Source: Methylotenera_A sp040387095 | GTDB taxonomy: Bacteria; Pseudomonadota; Gammaproteobacteria; Burkholderiales; Methylophilaceae | Length of the DNA: 64,000 nt | Reading direction: 5' to 3' | NCBI GenBank assembly: GCA_040387095.1 | Contig: JAZKEJ010000012.1 | Span: forward strand, 23,951-87,950 | In this document: positions 61,794 through 64,000 of the stretch, piece by piece | Numbering within the stretch: position 1 is the first letter of the stretch | Layout of the letters: each line of letters opens with the position of its first letter | Made by a program: the position numbers and the translations under genes | Notes under the pieces: model-generated | The model's database searches: none | Seen by the model: the letters and a program-made list of their open reading frames with translations, nothing else | Told to the model about the DNA's origin: nothing

Positions 61794-63689
61794 TCATTGT
61801 TGCGAGCTAGTTTCCAATAACTTACGGTTCACAACAACCTCGCTTTCAGCTTTCAACGATTTACCGTAAGCACTTACATATTCTGCCGCAACGGCTGCCT
61901 TAAATTCATCTGCAGCAGCTTGTTTTTCACTTTCGTCCAACACATTGTCTACACGGCTCACCTGTACGATCGTGTATGACTTATTACCATCCATGTAACC
62001 TGCATAGGCGGGTAATTTGCTTGTATCAATTTTAAAAGCCTGATTCATTACAGGTTCCGTTAAGCCTTGCGCATTCTTACGGTCAATCGTAACTGTCGGG
62101 ATCCATTCCAGCTCATTGTCTTGACCATCTGATTTAAGTTTAGCCAAACTAGCTAAACCTTTTTCAGCCGCTAATTTTGCTGCCTGTTCTAGCTTGAGAT
62201 AAGCTTCAATACCACCTTTAACCTCATCAAAAGTACGTGGCGCCTCAGGTTTGTACTCAAGCACTCGTGCGGAAACCAGATTGTTGGGCGAAACTTCCAC
62301 TGCCTCAGAATTACGTTTTTCCTTTAATACTTCATCTGAAAAAATCGAGTTGATTAACTTATCTGACTTAAAGAATTTGCCACCCTCTTCACGACTCATC
62401 CAAGCAGTTGGTTGAATTTGTAAACCAAATTTATCTGCCGCCGGCTTTAAGCTGCCAGATTGCTCATACACTGTATTACTAAAATCATCTGCAAGTTCAG
62501 CATATTTAACTTGCGCTTTCTGGAAAAGCAATTCGGCCTTAATTTGTGGCTTCATACTTTCAAAAGACGAGGATTGGCCTGTTACACCGTTTAATTTAAT
62601 AATATGATAGCCAAATTCAGACTCAACCAAATCGCTAATTTGATCCACCTTCATGCTAAAAACAGCATCTTCAAACGGCTTAACCATTGCGCCACGTCCA
62701 AAACTGCCTAAATCGCCCCCTTTACTAGCAGAACCAGGATCTTGCGAATTTTTTATAGCTAGCTCTTCAAAACGATTGGGGGCTTTTTTCAGTTGCATTA
62801 AAATATCAGCTGCTTTATCTTTAGCCGCCGCTTTTTCATCTGCAGTTGCCGTAACACCAAAACCAATCAAGATATGGCTTGCCTGTCTTTGCTCATCACC
62901 TTGGAACTTCGCTACATTTTCATCGTAAAATTGCTTTACTTCTTCATCAGAAACTTGCATTCCCGCTACCAAACCAGCCGCAGAAAGCAAAGCAAACTCT
63001 ATCTTAACTTGCTCTGGCACTTTAAATTTATCTTTATGTTGCTCGTAGTAAGCTTTAACCTGCTCAGGCGTTACTTTTGTTTGCGCTACAAATTGTGCCG
63101 TTTTAATTTCCGCCACACTCACATCACGCTGTTGATGCGAAAATCTCAACGCTTGATCTGTAACAGCTCTTGGTACAGAAACCAGCATGGCTAGGCCATC
63201 GCGTGCCTGCTGGTTCAACAATTCGTTACGCCTGTCATTTTCAAATCGGCTGGTAGTTAATTTATTTTGAGCAAGTGTTTTTTGATAGATATCTTCAGAA
63301 AATTTACCCTCTTGTTGAAACTCAGGCATGCCTAAAATATAAGTACTGAGCTGCTCATCACTAATCTTAAAATTGGCACGTTGGATCTCTTCGTTAACTA
63401 AACGACGCGTGATTAAACCATCCAGAACCGATTGTTTTAATTCAGCACTTTCCAACATTGCAGGGTCAACTTTTTGACCTTCTGACTGCAAGCGATTACG
63501 CACATTATCAATAGCATTGCTATATTCCTGAATGGATATTTTATCGCCGTTTACTTTAGCAATAGCCACATTACTACCCGCATCATTAAAGTATGAATCA
63601 ATACCAAACAATGCAAATGGAATAGTGATTAAAGCCAAAATAGCTTTAGCTATCCAACCTTGTGTGTGATTGCGAATTGCATCTAACAT
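61794..63689 (-). CDS. ppiD: Periplasmic chaperone / peptidyl-prolyl isomerase-like PpiD
   Basis: PpiD is an inner-membrane-anchored chaperone at the exit of the Sec translocon. The 631-residue protein has a membrane helix at about 15-35 (AKAILALITIPFALFGI), a SurA-like N-terminal domain, one parvulin domain (about 267-360, QASHILIGFGV, FEELAIKNSQDPGSASKGGDLGSFG split around the middle) and a C-terminal domain. Length is normal for the family. In related bacteria it follows hupB and tRNA genes; here tRNA-Asp lies directly upstream on the same strand. Confidence 0.93.
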   Translation of the reverse strand: MLDAIRNHTQGWIAKAILALITIPFALFGIDSYFNDAGSNVAIAKVNGDKISIQEYSNAIDNVRNRLQSEGQKVDPAMLESAELKQSVLDGLITRRLVNEEIQRANFKISDEQLSTYILGMPEFQQEGKFSEDIYQKTLAQNKLTTSRFENDRRNELLNQQARDGLAMLVSVPRAVTDQALRFSHQQRDVSVAEIKTAQFVAQTKVTPEQVKAYYEQHKDKFKVPEQVKIEFALLSAAGLVAGMQVSDEEVKQFYDENVAKFQGDEQRQASHILIGFGVTATADEKAAAKDKAADILMQLKKAPNRFEELAIKNSQDPGSASKGGDLGSFGRGAMVKPFEDAVFSMKVDQISDLVESEFGYHIIKLNGVTGQSSSFESMKPQIKAELLFQKAQVKYAELADDFSNTVYEQSGSLKPAADKFGLQIQPTAWMSREEGGKFFKSDKLINSIFSDEVLKEKRNSEAVEVSPNNLVSARVLEYKPEAPRTFDEVKGGIEAYLKLEQAAKLAAEKGLASLAKLKSDGQDNELEWIPTVTIDRKNAQGLTEPVMNQAFKIDTSKLPAYAGYMDGNKSYTIVQVSRVDNVLDESEKQAAADEFKAAVAAEYVSAYGKSLKAESEVVVNRKLLETSSQQ

Positions 63690-63914
63690 ATCTTAACCTT
63701 CTAACTCTTTAAAAATGGCAAATTAATAACAGCAAAATTAATAACATAAGACAAACCTTGAGATTATATAACAGTTGAATGCTTTAGCGATTACTTAAGC
63801 GCAACGAATACTGCAATCTGTTATTAGAAAACATATATCTCATGCTGGTTTGCATGACATAAAAGGACACTTGATTGGCCATTTAATTGCATTAATAATT
63901 TGGCTTTCAGAAAG

Positions 63915-63943
63915 AAAAAAGCGAGCTTAAAGCTCGCTTTTTT
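63915..63943. terminator. Rho-independent terminator downstream of tRNA-Asp
   Basis: GCGAGCT (63921-63927) pairs with AGCTCGC (63931-63937) around a three-base loop, with A-run before and T-run after, so it works in both directions. On the minus strand it ends the tRNA-Asp transcript. Confidence 0.85.
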
Positions 63944-63949
63944 AAATGT

Positions 63950-64000
63950 TGGCGGAGTGGACGGGACTCGAACCCGCGACCCCCGGCGTGACAGGCCGGT
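63950..64000 (-). tRNA. tRNA-Asp (GTC), 5' part outside the window
   Basis: Reading the minus strand, the anticodon stem CCGGC/GCCGG encloses the loop CTGTCAC with anticodon GTC. The T-arm with GTTCGAGTC, the acceptor strand CCACTCC, discriminator G and an encoded CCA follow. The 5' half lies beyond base 64000. By synteny, tRNA-Val and hupB may follow outside the window. Confidence 0.95.

Overview
The window looks like a contiguous piece of chromosome from a betaproteobacterium, most likely a methylotroph of the Methylophilaceae (Methylotenera-like). This rests on protein similarity recognised by eye, on an AT-leaning composition, and on typical betaproteobacterial gene orders: rluC / HAD phosphatase / Rieske / sppA divergent from rne; dnaQ-rnhA-methyltransferase beside gloB-mltD; tRNA-Asp / ppiD / fabI. 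No sequence search was run, so the genus is an inference. There are no rRNA genes, IS elements, prophage genes or CRISPR arrays; almost everything is core or housekeeping sequence, with small accessory islets near 11.7-13.0 kb and 32.4-33.2 kb.
Layout. 0-5 kb: end of a cyclopropane-fatty-acid-synthase-like methyltransferase, a tRNA wobble-uridine modification enzyme (MnmC) split into two overlapping reading frames, and a TPR-O-GlcNAc-transferase-like protein. 5-11.6 kb: pilU, an EamA transporter, dapC, miaA, and a small membrane protein followed by a potassium channel with TrkA-type domains. 11.7-13 kb: a YefM/YoeB toxin-antitoxin pair with a clear palindromic operator, and an unrecognised HEPN-like gene. 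13-22.5 kb: mutL, a SUV3-like RNA helicase, an aldehyde/electrophile-response module (MDR oxidoreductase, YqhD-type alcohol dehydrogenase, TetR regulator, two matching operators), then amiC, tsaE and queG.
22.6-32.3 kb is an alpha-glucan (glycogen) island: glgC, a GH57 enzyme, malQ and a ROK sugar kinase on the minus strand, with glgB and pgi diverging on the plus strand. glgA lies separately at 40.3 kb. No phosphoglucomutase or glycogen phosphorylase gene is in the window. 32.4-33.2 kb holds a two-gene unit of a small two-helix membrane protein and a HEPN-motif protein. 33.2-40.2 kb: sppA, Rieske protein, phosphatase, rluC, a 611-base leader, rne with a long disordered tail, and crcB.
41.9-49.1 kb: orn, a Ste24-type protease, a small cytochrome c, rsgA, an HD-GYP protein with an altered HD motif, an EAL phosphodiesterase with a degenerate GGDEF domain, and queD with an apparently leaderless promoter. 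49.2-52.6 kb: rmlBADC for dTDP-L-rhamnose. 52.7-64 kb: dnaQ, rnhA, methyltransferase, gloB, mltD, a dipeptide/oligopeptide ABC importer (binding lipoprotein and two permeases, no ATPase in the window), fabI, ppiD, and the 3' part of tRNA-Asp running off the end.
The strongest unexplained signals are the HEPN/membrane-protein pair, the HD-to-QD change in the HD-GYP protein, the paired TetR operators, the head-to-head tsaE/queG start codons sharing one CATATG, and two genes (dapC, queD) with TATAAT exactly six bases before ATG. I did not find convincing evidence of a large, wholly undescribed multi-gene system.
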